Assembly (NCBI GenBank): GCA_046349215.1
Contig: JAXMCV010000002.1
Location: 372,001 to 436,000, forward strand
Direction: 5' to 3'
Length of the DNA: 64,000 bases
From: JAJXWB01 sp046349215
GTDB lineage: Bacteria; Pseudomonadota; Alphaproteobacteria; Rhizobiales; Beijerinckiaceae
Below the pieces are notes generated by a model, which did not search any database, was not told the DNA's origin, and was given only the letters and a program-made list of their open reading frames with translations. The first letter of the stretch is position 1; every line of letters starts with the position of its first letter. Shown here piece by piece: positions 16,200 through 24,101 of this stretch. A program made the translations under genes and the position numbers.

Positions 16200-17558
16200 C
16201 TACAGCGGCGTTGCGGCGAAAGCGGCGTCGAGGCCTGCGATGGCCTCGTCGACATTTTCGCGCGAGAAGACGAGCGGCGGCGACAGGATCACCTTGCCGT
16301 TCTGCCAGCGCACGACGAGTCCGCGCGCCAGGCCATTTGCGCACAAGCGTGCGCCATAGCTGTCGGCGGGCGCGAAGGGCTGCTTGCTCTTGCGATCGCG
16401 CACGCATTCGATCGTCAGCATCAGGCCCTTGCCACGCACGTCGCCGATTGCCGCGTGGCGGTCCTTCAGCCAGTGCAACCGCTCCAGGAAATAGGCGCCG
16501 ACGCGCTCCGCGTTGCCGGTCAGGTCCTCGTCGCGCACGATCTGCTGGCAGGCGAGGGCGGCAGCGCAGGCGAGCGGGTGCCCGGAATAGGTATATCCGT
16601 GCATGATCGCAGCAAGCGGATGGTCCTTGCGCCATGCGCCGGCGACGCGTTCGTTGACGATCGTCGCGCCGAGGGGGATGTAGCCGGAGTTGATTCCCTT
16701 GGCGAGCGCCATGATGTCGGGCGCGACGCCCCAGCCGCGGGCGCCGAACAGCGATCCCGTGCGACCGAAGCCGGTCACCACTTCGTCCGAGATGAGCAGG
16801 ACGCCATGCCGGTCGCAGATCTCGCGCACTTTCGGCCAGTAGGTCGCGGGCGGCACGATGACGCCGCCCGCGCCCTGCACGGGTTCGGCGATGAAGGCGG
16901 CGACCGTATCCGCGCCCTGGAATTGGATCTCGCGATCGAGATCGCCGGCGCAGATCGTGGCGAGCTCGTCCGGGTCCTGCGTCCACGGATTGCGATAGAG
17001 GAAGGGCGATTCCACCTGCAGGAAGCCAGGCGCAAGCGGCTCGTAGGCGCGGCGGAAGGCTGGATTGCCGTTGGCGGACGCCCCGCCGAGATGAACGCCG
17101 TGGTAGCCGTATTTCAGCGAGATGATCTTGACGCGCTCGGGCTGGCCTTCGAGCTTCCAGTATTGACGGGCGAGCTTGATCGCGGTCTCCACCGCATCCG
17201 AACCGCCCGAAGAGAACAGGACCTTGGCCATCTTTTCCTGCGCCAACATTTCGGTCAGCAGGACCGAAAGCTCGATCGAAGGCGGATTGGAATAGCCATT
17301 GAAGGTCGAATAGTAGGCGATCCTGTCGAGTTGCTCGACAATGGCGCGCTTCAATTCCGGGCGCCCGTGTCCGACATTGACGTTCCAGAGCGCCGCGACG
17401 AGGTCGAGATAGGGCTTTCCTGTCGTATCGAAGACGCGCACGCCCTCGCCGCGGGCGACGATGATCGGCGGATTGGCCTCCATGACCTTCGGATCCACCA
17501 TCGGGTGCCACACGGCGCGCGCATTGTGGGCGTCGAGAAAATTGCGGTTCTCGTTCAA
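16200..17558 (-). CDS. Class III PLP aminotransferase (omega-amino acid:pyruvate type)
   Basis: This 452-residue fold-type I enzyme shows the PLP phosphate-binding SSGGSDAVETAIKLA, the Asp of LLISDEVVTGFGRTG, the Schiff-base Lys in DIMALAKGINSGYIPLGA, and the phosphate-binding HGYTYSGHP. Relatives act on omega-amines, beta-alanine, taurine or polyamines with pyruvate as acceptor. It is the second gene after marR, overlapping it by four bases, and precedes the ABC genes, so it is expected to process the imported compound or its amine product. Taurine is possible, but no sulfoacetaldehyde acetyltransferase gene lies in the window. The exact amine donor cannot be read from sequence. Confidence 0.85.
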   Translation of the reverse strand: MNENRNFLDAHNARAVWHPMVDPKVMEANPPIIVARGEGVRVFDTTGKPYLDLVAALWNVNVGHGRPELKRAIVEQLDRIAYYSTFNGYSNPPSIELSVLLTEMLAQEKMAKVLFSSGGSDAVETAIKLARQYWKLEGQPERVKIISLKYGYHGVHLGGASANGNPAFRRAYEPLAPGFLQVESPFLYRNPWTQDPDELATICAGDLDREIQFQGADTVAAFIAEPVQGAGGVIVPPATYWPKVREICDRHGVLLISDEVVTGFGRTGSLFGARGWGVAPDIMALAKGINSGYIPLGATIVNERVAGAWRKDHPLAAIMHGYTYSGHPLACAAALACQQIVRDEDLTGNAERVGAYFLERLHWLKDRHAAIGDVRGKGLMLTIECVRDRKSKQPFAPADSYGARLCANGLARGLVVRWQNGKVILSPPLVFSRENVDEAIAGLDAAFAATPL

Positions 17559-18103
17559 GGGCGGGCCTCCGATCGGTGGGAACGGGCGCGGCCATTCGTC
17601 GCCACTTTGCTTCTCGCGCTCTCGCCGGAGACCTCGCGATAGGCCTGCTCGGCGGCGCGGGTCAGCTTGTCGAGAATCTTGAAGATCAGCACACGTTCAC
17701 GCGGCGCCAGCGATTCCAGCAGATGGGCGTTGCGGTCGCCGGCGTAACGCAGCATGCGCTCGTGCCAGCGCCGACCCTCGGCAGTGAGCTGAAAGAGCGG
17801 GCTCCTGCGCCCGCCGGGCCCGCAGACGCTCGCAACCAGGCCGCGTTGCGACAGCGTCTTGATCGTGCGGCTGAGTTGTCCCTTGTCCTGATACAGGGCG
17901 CGGGCGAGATCGGCGAGCGTGGCGGGACCCCAGGCGCGGACGGCGCCGAGCGCGCGCCACTCGCCGAGGTTCATCTGGAAGCGGCCGGAGATTTGCGCCT
18001 GCGCCTTGCGGTCGCTGACCGTCGTCAGCAATGCAAGGCGAAACCCGAGCAGGTCGCGAATGTCGCGCGGAGCGTCTGTCGATATCGCGCCGGACTTCGC
18101 CAT
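17555..18103 (-). CDS. MarR-family transcriptional regulator
   Basis: This 182-residue winged-helix regulator has the DNA-reading core WGPATLADLARALYQDKGQL, then SRTIKTLSQRGLV and the wing CGPGGRRSPLFQLTAEGR. MarR proteins usually bind as dimers to palindromes of about 20-30 bp and release DNA when a small ligand binds. It heads the left operon and is transcribed away from the sulfatase gene; the 122-base divergent gap holds a matching 32-bp palindrome at 18115-18146. It therefore probably autoregulates and controls both modules in response to the imported substrate or a product. The C-terminal ~30 residues are basic and disordered. Confidence 0.88.
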   Translation of the reverse strand: MAKSGAISTDAPRDIRDLLGFRLALLTTVSDRKAQAQISGRFQMNLGEWRALGAVRAWGPATLADLARALYQDKGQLSRTIKTLSQRGLVASVCGPGGRRSPLFQLTAEGRRWHERMLRYAGDRNAHLLESLAPRERVLIFKILDKLTRAAEQAYREVSGESARSKVATNGRARSHRSEARP

Positions 18104-18114
18104 TGCACGCCCGT

Positions 18115-18146
18115 AATTGACAAGGTCAATATTGACCTTATCAATT
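18115..18146. promoter_or_regulatory. MarR-type palindromic operator with overlapping divergent promoters
   Basis: ATTGACAAGGTCAAT (18116-18130) is followed directly by ATTGACCTTATCAAT (18131-18145). The second is the reverse complement of the first except for one base, and A18115/T18146 extend the symmetry. Each half is itself a smaller dyad (TTGAC-N3-GTCAA and TTGAC-N4-TCAA). A -35-like TTGACA (18117-18122) and a -10-like TATCAA (18139-18144), 16 bases apart, point to the sulfatase gene; the symmetric TTGATA/TGTCAA pair points to marR. Binding here would block both promoters. Confidence 0.75.
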
Positions 18147-18225
18147 GCGCTTGGCCGGTCAAGCGTTCAGGGCCTTCGCATGCGCAGCATCGCCGGCTGC
18201 GCTGCGAAAGATCCGGAGAAAGCCG

Positions 18226-19854
18226 ATGTCGAAGCGCAACGTGCTGTTCATCATGTGCGATCAGTTGCGCTTCGATTACCTCGGCTGCGCCGGCCACCGC
18301 ACGCTGCAGACGCCGAATATCGATGCTCTCGCCGCGCGTGGCGTTCGCTTCACGCGCGCCTATGTGCAATCGCCCGTCTGCGGTCCGTCGCGCATGAGCT
18401 ATTACACGGGCCGCTACATGCGCTCGCACGGCTCGAACTGGAACAACTTTCCATTGCGCATCGGCGAACCGACGCTGGGCGATCACCTGCGCAAGCTCGG
18501 CGTGCGTACGGCCCTGGTCGGAAAGACGCACATGAAATCCGACGACGAGGGCATGCAGCGGCTTGGCATCGATCCGGGATCGACCATCGGCGTGCTGGCT
18601 TCCGAATGCGGTTTTGAACCTTTCGATCGCGACGACGGGCTTCATCCGCCGGCCTATGGCGACCGCAGCGCGCCTTACAATTCCTATCTGCGTTCGAAGG
18701 GCTACGACGGAAAGAACCCTTGGGAAACCTGGGCGAATTCCGGCGCTGCTGCGGATGGATCGCAGCAGAACGGCTGGCTTCTCGCGCATGCCGACAAGGA
18801 GACGCGGGCGCCGGATGAAGACACCGAAACGCCATGGACGACGCGGCGGGCGATGGCTTTCATCGACGAAGCCGAGAAGGCCGGCGAGTCCTGGTGCCTG
18901 CATCTGTCATATATCAAGCCGCACTGGCCCTACATCGCGCCTGCGCCCTATCACGACATGTATTCGTCATGCGACGTGCAGCCAGCTGTGCGCAGCGAGC
19001 GCGAGCGCGGAAACGATGCGCATCCCGTCTATCGGGCATTCATGGACCTGCGTGTCTCGCGGAATTTCTCGCGCGACGAGGTGCGTGAGCGTGTCATCCC
19101 GACGTATATGGGGCTGATCAGGCAGATCGACGATCAACTCGGGAGATTGTTCGCCTTTCTCGACGAGAAGGGGCTGACGCAATCGACGCTGATCGTCTTC
19201 ACGTCGGACCACGGCGACTATCTCGGCGATCACTGGCTCGGCGAAAAGGATCTTTTTCACGAGCAATCCGTCAAAGTTCCACTAATCGTCGTCGATCCCT
19301 CGTCATCGGCCGACGCGACGCGCGGCACGGCTTGCGACGCGCTGGTCGAAGCCATCGACCTGGCGCCGACCTTCGTGGAATTCTTCGGAGCGGTTCCGCC
19401 GCGCCATATACTGGAAGGCCGGTCGCTCGGCGCGTTTCTGCGCGGCGAGAGGCCGACGGCCTGGCGTTCGCATGTCTTTTCGGAATACGACTTTTCGATG
19501 CAGGACGTGCGTGGCGCGCTCGGACTGGCGGTCGACAAATGCCGCCTTTTCATGGCGTTCGACGGTCGCTGGAAATACGTGCATGCCCCGGGCTTTCGCC
19601 CGATGCTGTACGATCTGGAGAACGATCCGTGCGAATTCGAGGATCGCGGCGCGGATCCGGCCTTCGACGATGTGCGCGGCGCCATGCGCGAAGCGCTTCT
19701 GGACTGGGCCTTGCGCGATCATAACCGGATCACCATGCCGGACGCCAGGATCGAGCCCTACAACTCGACGACGCAGCTCAAGGCCGGCGTGTTGATTGGC
19801 TATTGGGACGAGAAGGAAGTGGAAGAGGCGCGCCGCAAGGCGGGCCTCGTCTAG
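18226..19854 (+). CDS. Formylglycine-type sulfatase / phosphonate monoester hydrolase family
   Basis: A 542-residue alkaline-phosphatase-superfamily enzyme, cytosolic (no signal peptide). C52 in SPVCGPSRMSYYTG is the C-x-P-S-R site that becomes formylglycine. Metal ligands include D12 in FIMCDQLRFDYLG and D-H in FTSDHGDYLGDH. The C-terminal part (YNSTTQLKAGVLIGYWDEKE) recalls phosphonate monoester hydrolases and related arylsulfatases, so the leaving group may be sulfate or a phospho-/phosphonate monoester. The ATG at 18226, with GGAG about 8 bases upstream, is chosen over in-frame starts inside the promoter region. It is the first gene of the right module, behind the MarR palindrome. No formylglycine-generating enzyme is in the window. 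Confidence 0.85.
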   Translation: MSKRNVLFIMCDQLRFDYLGCAGHRTLQTPNIDALAARGVRFTRAYVQSPVCGPSRMSYYTGRYMRSHGSNWNNFPLRIGEPTLGDHLRKLGVRTALVGKTHMKSDDEGMQRLGIDPGSTIGVLASECGFEPFDRDDGLHPPAYGDRSAPYNSYLRSKGYDGKNPWETWANSGAAADGSQQNGWLLAHADKETRAPDEDTETPWTTRRAMAFIDEAEKAGESWCLHLSYIKPHWPYIAPAPYHDMYSSCDVQPAVRSERERGNDAHPVYRAFMDLRVSRNFSRDEVRERVIPTYMGLIRQIDDQLGRLFAFLDEKGLTQSTLIVFTSDHGDYLGDHWLGEKDLFHEQSVKVPLIVVDPSSSADATRGTACDALVEAIDLAPTFVEFFGAVPPRHILEGRSLGAFLRGERPTAWRSHVFSEYDFSMQDVRGALGLAVDKCRLFMAFDGRWKYVHAPGFRPMLYDLENDPCEFEDRGADPAFDDVRGAMREALLDWALRDHNRITMPDARIEPYNSTTQLKAGVLIGYWDEKEVEEARRKAGLV

Positions 19855-19867
19855 CAGGGGAATGACC

Positions 19868-20839
19868 ATGATGCACTTGCGTATTCCACGCGGCCTGTTT
19901 CCCGGCGTCGTCGCTGGATTTGTCCTTTCATCTCTCCTTTCAGTCTCGGCATCGGCGCAGACGACATTGAAGGTGGGATTTCTCAAGACCTACGGGCTTC
20001 TTCCGCTGTTCGAGGCGCAAGCCAAGGGCTATTTCAAGCAACGCGGTCTCGACGTCGAGTTCATCACGCTGAACAACGGGCCGGCCGTGGCTGCGGCTAT
20101 ATCGAGCGGTTCGCTCGACATCGGCTACTCGGCCTTCGTGCCCATCGCCGCGGCGCGCAGCAGAGGCGAGGACTACCGGTTCTTCGTTGCGACAGGTTTC
20201 GAGAGCGCGAAAGAATCGATTACGAAATATGTTGCTTCCGGGCGTTCCGGCATGTCGAGCTTCAAGGATCTCGCTGGCAAGACGATCGCCATCAACGCAT
20301 CGGGCGGCGGTTGCGAACTCGGCGCCCTCGATCACGCGGAATCCGCCGGTCTTGCGCCATCCGCTTTCAAGATCGTGACCATGCCGTTTCCGCAGATGCA
20401 GGCTTCGCTCGAACTCGGCACGATCGATGCGGCCTGTACGGTCGATCCATTCTTCGCCTCGATCATGAATTCGCCGAAGATCGGCGCGAAGCTGCTCGCG
20501 ACCAGTCCGATCGGCTCGATGAGCGCGACGCCGGTCATGGTGGACGGGTTCTTCGCGCGCGAAGGCTGGCTTGCCGCGCACAAGAAGGAAGCCGCCGACT
20601 TCGTCGCCGCGCTGCAGGCTGGCGCACAGGATGTGAAAGGCAACCGCGGCGAGATCGAAAAGCTGCTCGTCGCCGAACTGAAATTCAGCCCCGAGATCGC
20701 GGCCAAGGTGCAAGTCACGCCTGTCGCCGAATCGCCGATCGACCCCGCGTCGATGAAGGCGCTGCTCGACGCCATGGCGAGGCGCGGATTTGTGGCCAAG
20801 CCGGTCTTGCCGCAGGACCTGATCGCCGGCGTCAAATAA
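19868..20839 (+). CDS. ABC transporter periplasmic binding protein (right module)
   Basis: A 323-residue NMT1/SsuA-type binding protein with a Sec signal ending at SVSASAQ. I prefer the ATG at 19868, about 8 bases after AGGGG; ATGs at 19862 and 19871 are also in frame. It shares with the left-module protein LKTYGLLPLFEAQAKGYFK, NGPAVAAAISSGSLDIGY, KDLAGKTIA and LELGTIDAACTVDPF. It lies ten-odd bases after the sulfatase and two before the permease, in one operon. The glycine-rich GGGCEL loop is kept in both paralogues and likely lines the ligand site. Ligand unknown. Confidence 0.85.
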   Translation: MMHLRIPRGLFPGVVAGFVLSSLLSVSASAQTTLKVGFLKTYGLLPLFEAQAKGYFKQRGLDVEFITLNNGPAVAAAISSGSLDIGYSAFVPIAAARSRGEDYRFFVATGFESAKESITKYVASGRSGMSSFKDLAGKTIAINASGGGCELGALDHAESAGLAPSAFKIVTMPFPQMQASLELGTIDAACTVDPFFASIMNSPKIGAKLLATSPIGSMSATPVMVDGFFAREGWLAAHKKEAADFVAALQAGAQDVKGNRGEIEKLLVAELKFSPEIAAKVQVTPVAESPIDPASMKALLDAMARRGFVAKPVLPQDLIAGVK

Positions 20840-20841
20840 TC

Positions 20842-21645
20842 GTGCGGGAAACCGGCCTATCGCAGCTCCGTCAGCGCGCGCGCGCCCTGCTTTATCCATG
20901 TGCGGCGCTCGGCCTGTTCGTCCTGGTCTGGCAGGCAATCGTATGGATTGGACCGATCCCGGAGGAATATCTGCCGGGTCCCGTACAGGCGCTGCGCGCA
21001 TTGTTCGAGATGTTGCGTTCCGGCGAGCTTCTCGCTGCGGAATGGCTGACGTTGAGCCGCACGCTCTATGGCGCCGCGCTGTCGGCGGCGCTCGGGCTCG
21101 CGCTGGCGCTCGCCGGCGCGAATGTCGCGATCCTGCGGCAGGCCCTGCAGCCTCTGGTCGCGATCTTCCAGGTTCTGCCGCCTGCCGCGCTCGTGCCGAT
21201 GTCGATCTATTTCCTGGGGTTCGGCGAGCGCTTCTTCCTGTTCATCATCTCGTTCGCGGCGATCTGGCCGACTTATGTCGTCGCGACCCGCGCCTTGCTG
21301 GATACGGATCCACTTCTCCTGTCGACGGCGCGCATGTTCGGTTATTCGAAGCGCCGGAGCGTGATCGCCATAAGGCTACCTGCCGCCATGCCGGAAATCT
21401 TCACGGGATTGCGCCTGACCGCCGGGCTTGCGCTCATCGCCACCGTCGCCGCCGAGATGCTGGCGAGCCGTAACGGCCTCGGCTTTCTCTTGTTCGATAC
21501 CGCATTTTCGCTGCACGTCGACCAGACATTCGCGGTTCTTCTGGTCGTCGCGCTCAATGGCCTGCTCGTCAACGGAATGGTCGGCGCCGGCCGTCGGCTG
21601 ATATGCGGATGGCGGGATCGGCTAGAGGCGACGATCCATGCCTGA
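20842..21645 (+). CDS. ABC transporter permease, nitrate/sulfonate/taurine type (right module, A)
   Basis: A 267-residue inner-membrane permease starting with GTG two bases after the binding-protein stop. About six helices are visible, and the coupling loop is LSTARMFGYSKRRSVIAIRL. It is the counterpart of the product at 13667-14437, sharing RLPAA-x-P-x-IFTGLRL and ALIAT-x-AAEM-x-A-x-R-x-GLGF. It overlaps the next permease by eight bases. With that protein it should form a heterodimeric channel that lacks a dedicated ATPase in this operon. Confidence 0.85.
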   Translation: MRETGLSQLRQRARALLYPCAALGLFVLVWQAIVWIGPIPEEYLPGPVQALRALFEMLRSGELLAAEWLTLSRTLYGAALSAALGLALALAGANVAILRQALQPLVAIFQVLPPAALVPMSIYFLGFGERFFLFIISFAAIWPTYVVATRALLDTDPLLLSTARMFGYSKRRSVIAIRLPAAMPEIFTGLRLTAGLALIATVAAEMLASRNGLGFLLFDTAFSLHVDQTFAVLLVVALNGLLVNGMVGAGRRLICGWRDRLEATIHA

Positions 21646-22426
21646 TTTCCCGCGCCGGCTGTTGTCTCGCCAATCCGCCATTGTCGGTTTCGCGGCTCTC
21701 GTTTCGAGCTGCGCGCTCTGGCAGCTCCTGGTCATTCTCTCCGGGGCGCAACGCTTCCCGTCGTTCACGAGCACGGTCGTTGCGTTGGCGGGCCAGTTCC
21801 CCGCGCTGGCCAGCGAAGCGCTCGTCACGCTCGCCCGTGCGGCGGCCGGCCTCGGCATGGCCGTCGCGCTGATGATTCCGCTCGGCGTCTTCGTTGCGCG
21901 CACGCGTGTCCTGTTTCGCCTGTTCGAGCCGGCCGTAAACCTTCTTCGGCCGTTGCCGCCGTTGGCCATCGTACCCATCGTCATGCTGTTCGCCGGTCCG
22001 GGTTCGGCGGCGAAGGTCTGGACGATCTTCTACGGCGCCTCCATCCCGATCCTGCTCAACACGATGGACGGCGTCCGCGATATCGACCCGATGATGACGC
22101 AGGTCGCGCGTTCCCTTCGCCTCGGCCGCTTCGAGCGACTGGCGCTTGTCGACCTCCCGGCGGCCTCGCCGCGTATCGTCGCCGGCGTGCGCCTGGCGCT
22201 CGCCGCTTCGCTGCTCATAGGCATTTCGACGGAAATGCTGCTCAGCGCGGATGGACTGGGCTCCTACATCGTCCGGGCGCAGGAATCGTTCCGGATCGCC
22301 GACGGCATGGCCGCGCTTCTCTTCATCGCGCTCCTGTCGCTGGCGATCAACGGCGCGGCGAACTGGACCGATCGACGCCTGCTCGCCTGGAATTACCTGC
22401 GTCGTGAAGGCGCCGAACATGGCTGA
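21638..22426 (+). CDS. ABC transporter permease, nitrate/sulfonate/taurine type (right module, B)
   Basis: A 262-residue SsuC/TauC-family permease. Its coupling loop reads IDPMMTQVARSLRLGRFERL, followed by D-L-P-A-A-S-P-R-I-V-A-G-V-R. It corresponds to the left-module protein at 12909-13667 (FEP-x-VN-LRPLPP, RAQE-x-FRIADG, RRLLAW). The start ATG lies inside the upstream permease gene and the stop lies inside the amidohydrolase gene, a tightly coupled layout identical in gene order to the left module. Confidence 0.85.
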   Translation: MPDFPRRLLSRQSAIVGFAALVSSCALWQLLVILSGAQRFPSFTSTVVALAGQFPALASEALVTLARAAAGLGMAVALMIPLGVFVARTRVLFRLFEPAVNLLRPLPPLAIVPIVMLFAGPGSAAKVWTIFYGASIPILLNTMDGVRDIDPMMTQVARSLRLGRFERLALVDLPAASPRIVAGVRLALAASLLIGISTEMLLSADGLGSYIVRAQESFRIADGMAALLFIALLSLAINGAANWTDRRLLAWNYLRREGAEHG

Positions 22427-24101
22427 AGACAAGAGAACCGATCACCCGCTGGACAGCGAAGCAGGCAATATTTTCCTCGCACGACGCATCAGCACCGGCG
22501 ACCCGCGGCGGCCGTGGGCAGACGCGATGGCCGTAGCCAACGGGCGCGTCGCGGCTATCGGATCGCGTGAGGCAATATGCGCGGCCTACGCCAGTTGGCG
22601 CGTCGTCGACCTCGAGGGGGCGCTTGTGCTGCCGGGCCTCATCGACCCACACAACCATGTGCTGGAAGGCGCGCGCTCCGCGCTCTACGAGTTGCAGCTT
22701 GCCGGCGATCTCGATTTTGGCGGGATCGTCGAGGCGGTTGGGCGGAAGGCGAAGCGAGCCGGGCGTACGGAGTGGATCGTCGGCGGACCTTTTGCGATCG
22801 GACGTTGCCCCCAGATGTTTTCCGAAGCAGGGCGCGCCGCGTTGGACGAGGCGAGCGAAGGACGCCCGGTGCTGCTGCGCGACCTGTCGCTTCATGCACG
22901 TTTCGCCAATACGCAAGCGCTGGCGCGCGCCGGCGTCGACGATGCGACGACCGATCCGCGGATCGGCCGCTTCGTGCGTGACGGCAGGGGGCGGCTGACG
23001 GGCCTTGCGTTCGAATACGCAGCCAATCCACTCGAAGCGGCGGTCCCGCCCTTGACCGACGAGGAATGGGTCTCGTGCGCGCGCCACGGCTTGAAATTGC
23101 TCAACGCCGCCGGCGTGACCGGTTTCGGCCTCGCCATCGCCTCGGCGCGAACAATGAAAGCTTTGAAGACACTGGACGAGCAAGGCGCATTGAGCGCGCG
23201 GGTCGCCTGCTATCTCAACATGGTTCCGCTGCTGATGGCGTTCGAGCGCGACGGCATCGGCGAGGAGCTCGTATCGCGCAGGCATGAATTCCGCACGGCG
23301 CGGATAAACACCGATTCCGCCAAATTCTTCATGGACGGCGTGCCGCTCCAGCATACGGCGGCTTTCATCGATCCGTACCTCGACGGACCCCAAGGCGAAA
23401 GGGGGGAGTGCGCCTTCACGGTCGAGGATCTCGCCGACCGGATAGGGCGACTCGATGCGCAGGGTCTTTCAGTCAAGGTGCACGCCATCGGCGATCGCGC
23501 CGTGCGCGACACACTCGACGCTATCGAGCGCGTTCGCGAGCGTAGCGGACACGCGAATATCCGACACACGATCGCGCATCTGCAGTTCATCGCGCCCGAC
23601 GATGTCGCTCGATTGTCGAAACTCAATGTAGGCGCCGACCTCTGCCCGCCGATGTGGTTTCCGTTGCCCAACGACAGCGCGTTCCGCGCGTGCCTCGGCG
23701 ATGGGCGGGTCGACGGCTCGTGGCCGATCCGCGATATCGTCGCCAGCCGCGCTCTTGCCGCCGTCGGCAGCGACTGGCCGGCGATATCGCCCGTGCCCAA
23801 TCCCTGGCCCGGCATCTCGGCGCTGATCACCCGACGCAATCCATTCCAGCCGATTGCAGGGCGGCTCGGCGCCGCGCAGGCGATCGAAGCAAAACTGGCA
23901 GTCGCCCTGTCCAGCGCGAACGGCGCCGAGATGATCGGCTTCGGCGCCGTCGCCGGTCGGTTGCGCGAGGGGTTTTCGGCCGATTTCATTGCGATCGATC
24001 GCGATGTCTTTTCATGCGATCCGGAAGCGATCGCCGACACCAAAGTGTTGCAGACCTGGTTCGAGGGAAGATGCGTCCATGACATCCGCGCGCAAGCCTA
24101 A
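22419..24101 (+). CDS. Amidohydrolase, YtcJ/NfdA-like (right module)
   Basis: This 560-residue cytosolic protein is paralogous to the amidohydrolase at 11239-12912. The N-terminal metal motif is H78-N-H80 in GLIDPHNHVLEG (H-T-H in the paralogue). DSAKFFMDGV, KVHAIGDRAV, HTIAHLQF and AVGSDWPAI supply the Lys, two His sites and the Asp of the YtcJ group. The start ATG at 22419 overlaps the permease stop (ATGGCTGA). The Thr-to-Asn change between the metal ligands and the different active-site mouth suggest a related but different amide substrate. Deformylase activity is only a family-based guess. Confidence 0.8.
   Translation: MAEDKRTDHPLDSEAGNIFLARRISTGDPRRPWADAMAVANGRVAAIGSREAICAAYASWRVVDLEGALVLPGLIDPHNHVLEGARSALYELQLAGDLDFGGIVEAVGRKAKRAGRTEWIVGGPFAIGRCPQMFSEAGRAALDEASEGRPVLLRDLSLHARFANTQALARAGVDDATTDPRIGRFVRDGRGRLTGLAFEYAANPLEAAVPPLTDEEWVSCARHGLKLLNAAGVTGFGLAIASARTMKALKTLDEQGALSARVACYLNMVPLLMAFERDGIGEELVSRRHEFRTARINTDSAKFFMDGVPLQHTAAFIDPYLDGPQGERGECAFTVEDLADRIGRLDAQGLSVKVHAIGDRAVRDTLDAIERVRERSGHANIRHTIAHLQFIAPDDVARLSKLNVGADLCPPMWFPLPNDSAFRACLGDGRVDGSWPIRDIVASRALAAVGSDWPAISPVPNPWPGISALITRRNPFQPIAGRLGAAQAIEAKLAVALSSANGAEMIGFGAVAGRLREGFSADFIAIDRDVFSCDPEAIADTKVLQTWFEGRCVHDIRAQA

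Noticed and set aside
12909..22426. Naming the ABC systems ssu or tau and the aminotransferase taurine:pyruvate aminotransferase
   Set aside because: No sulfonate monooxygenase, taurine dioxygenase or sulfoacetaldehyde acetyltransferase is present, and the double-permease layout differs from Ssu and Tau, so a specific sulfonate assignment would be over-reach.
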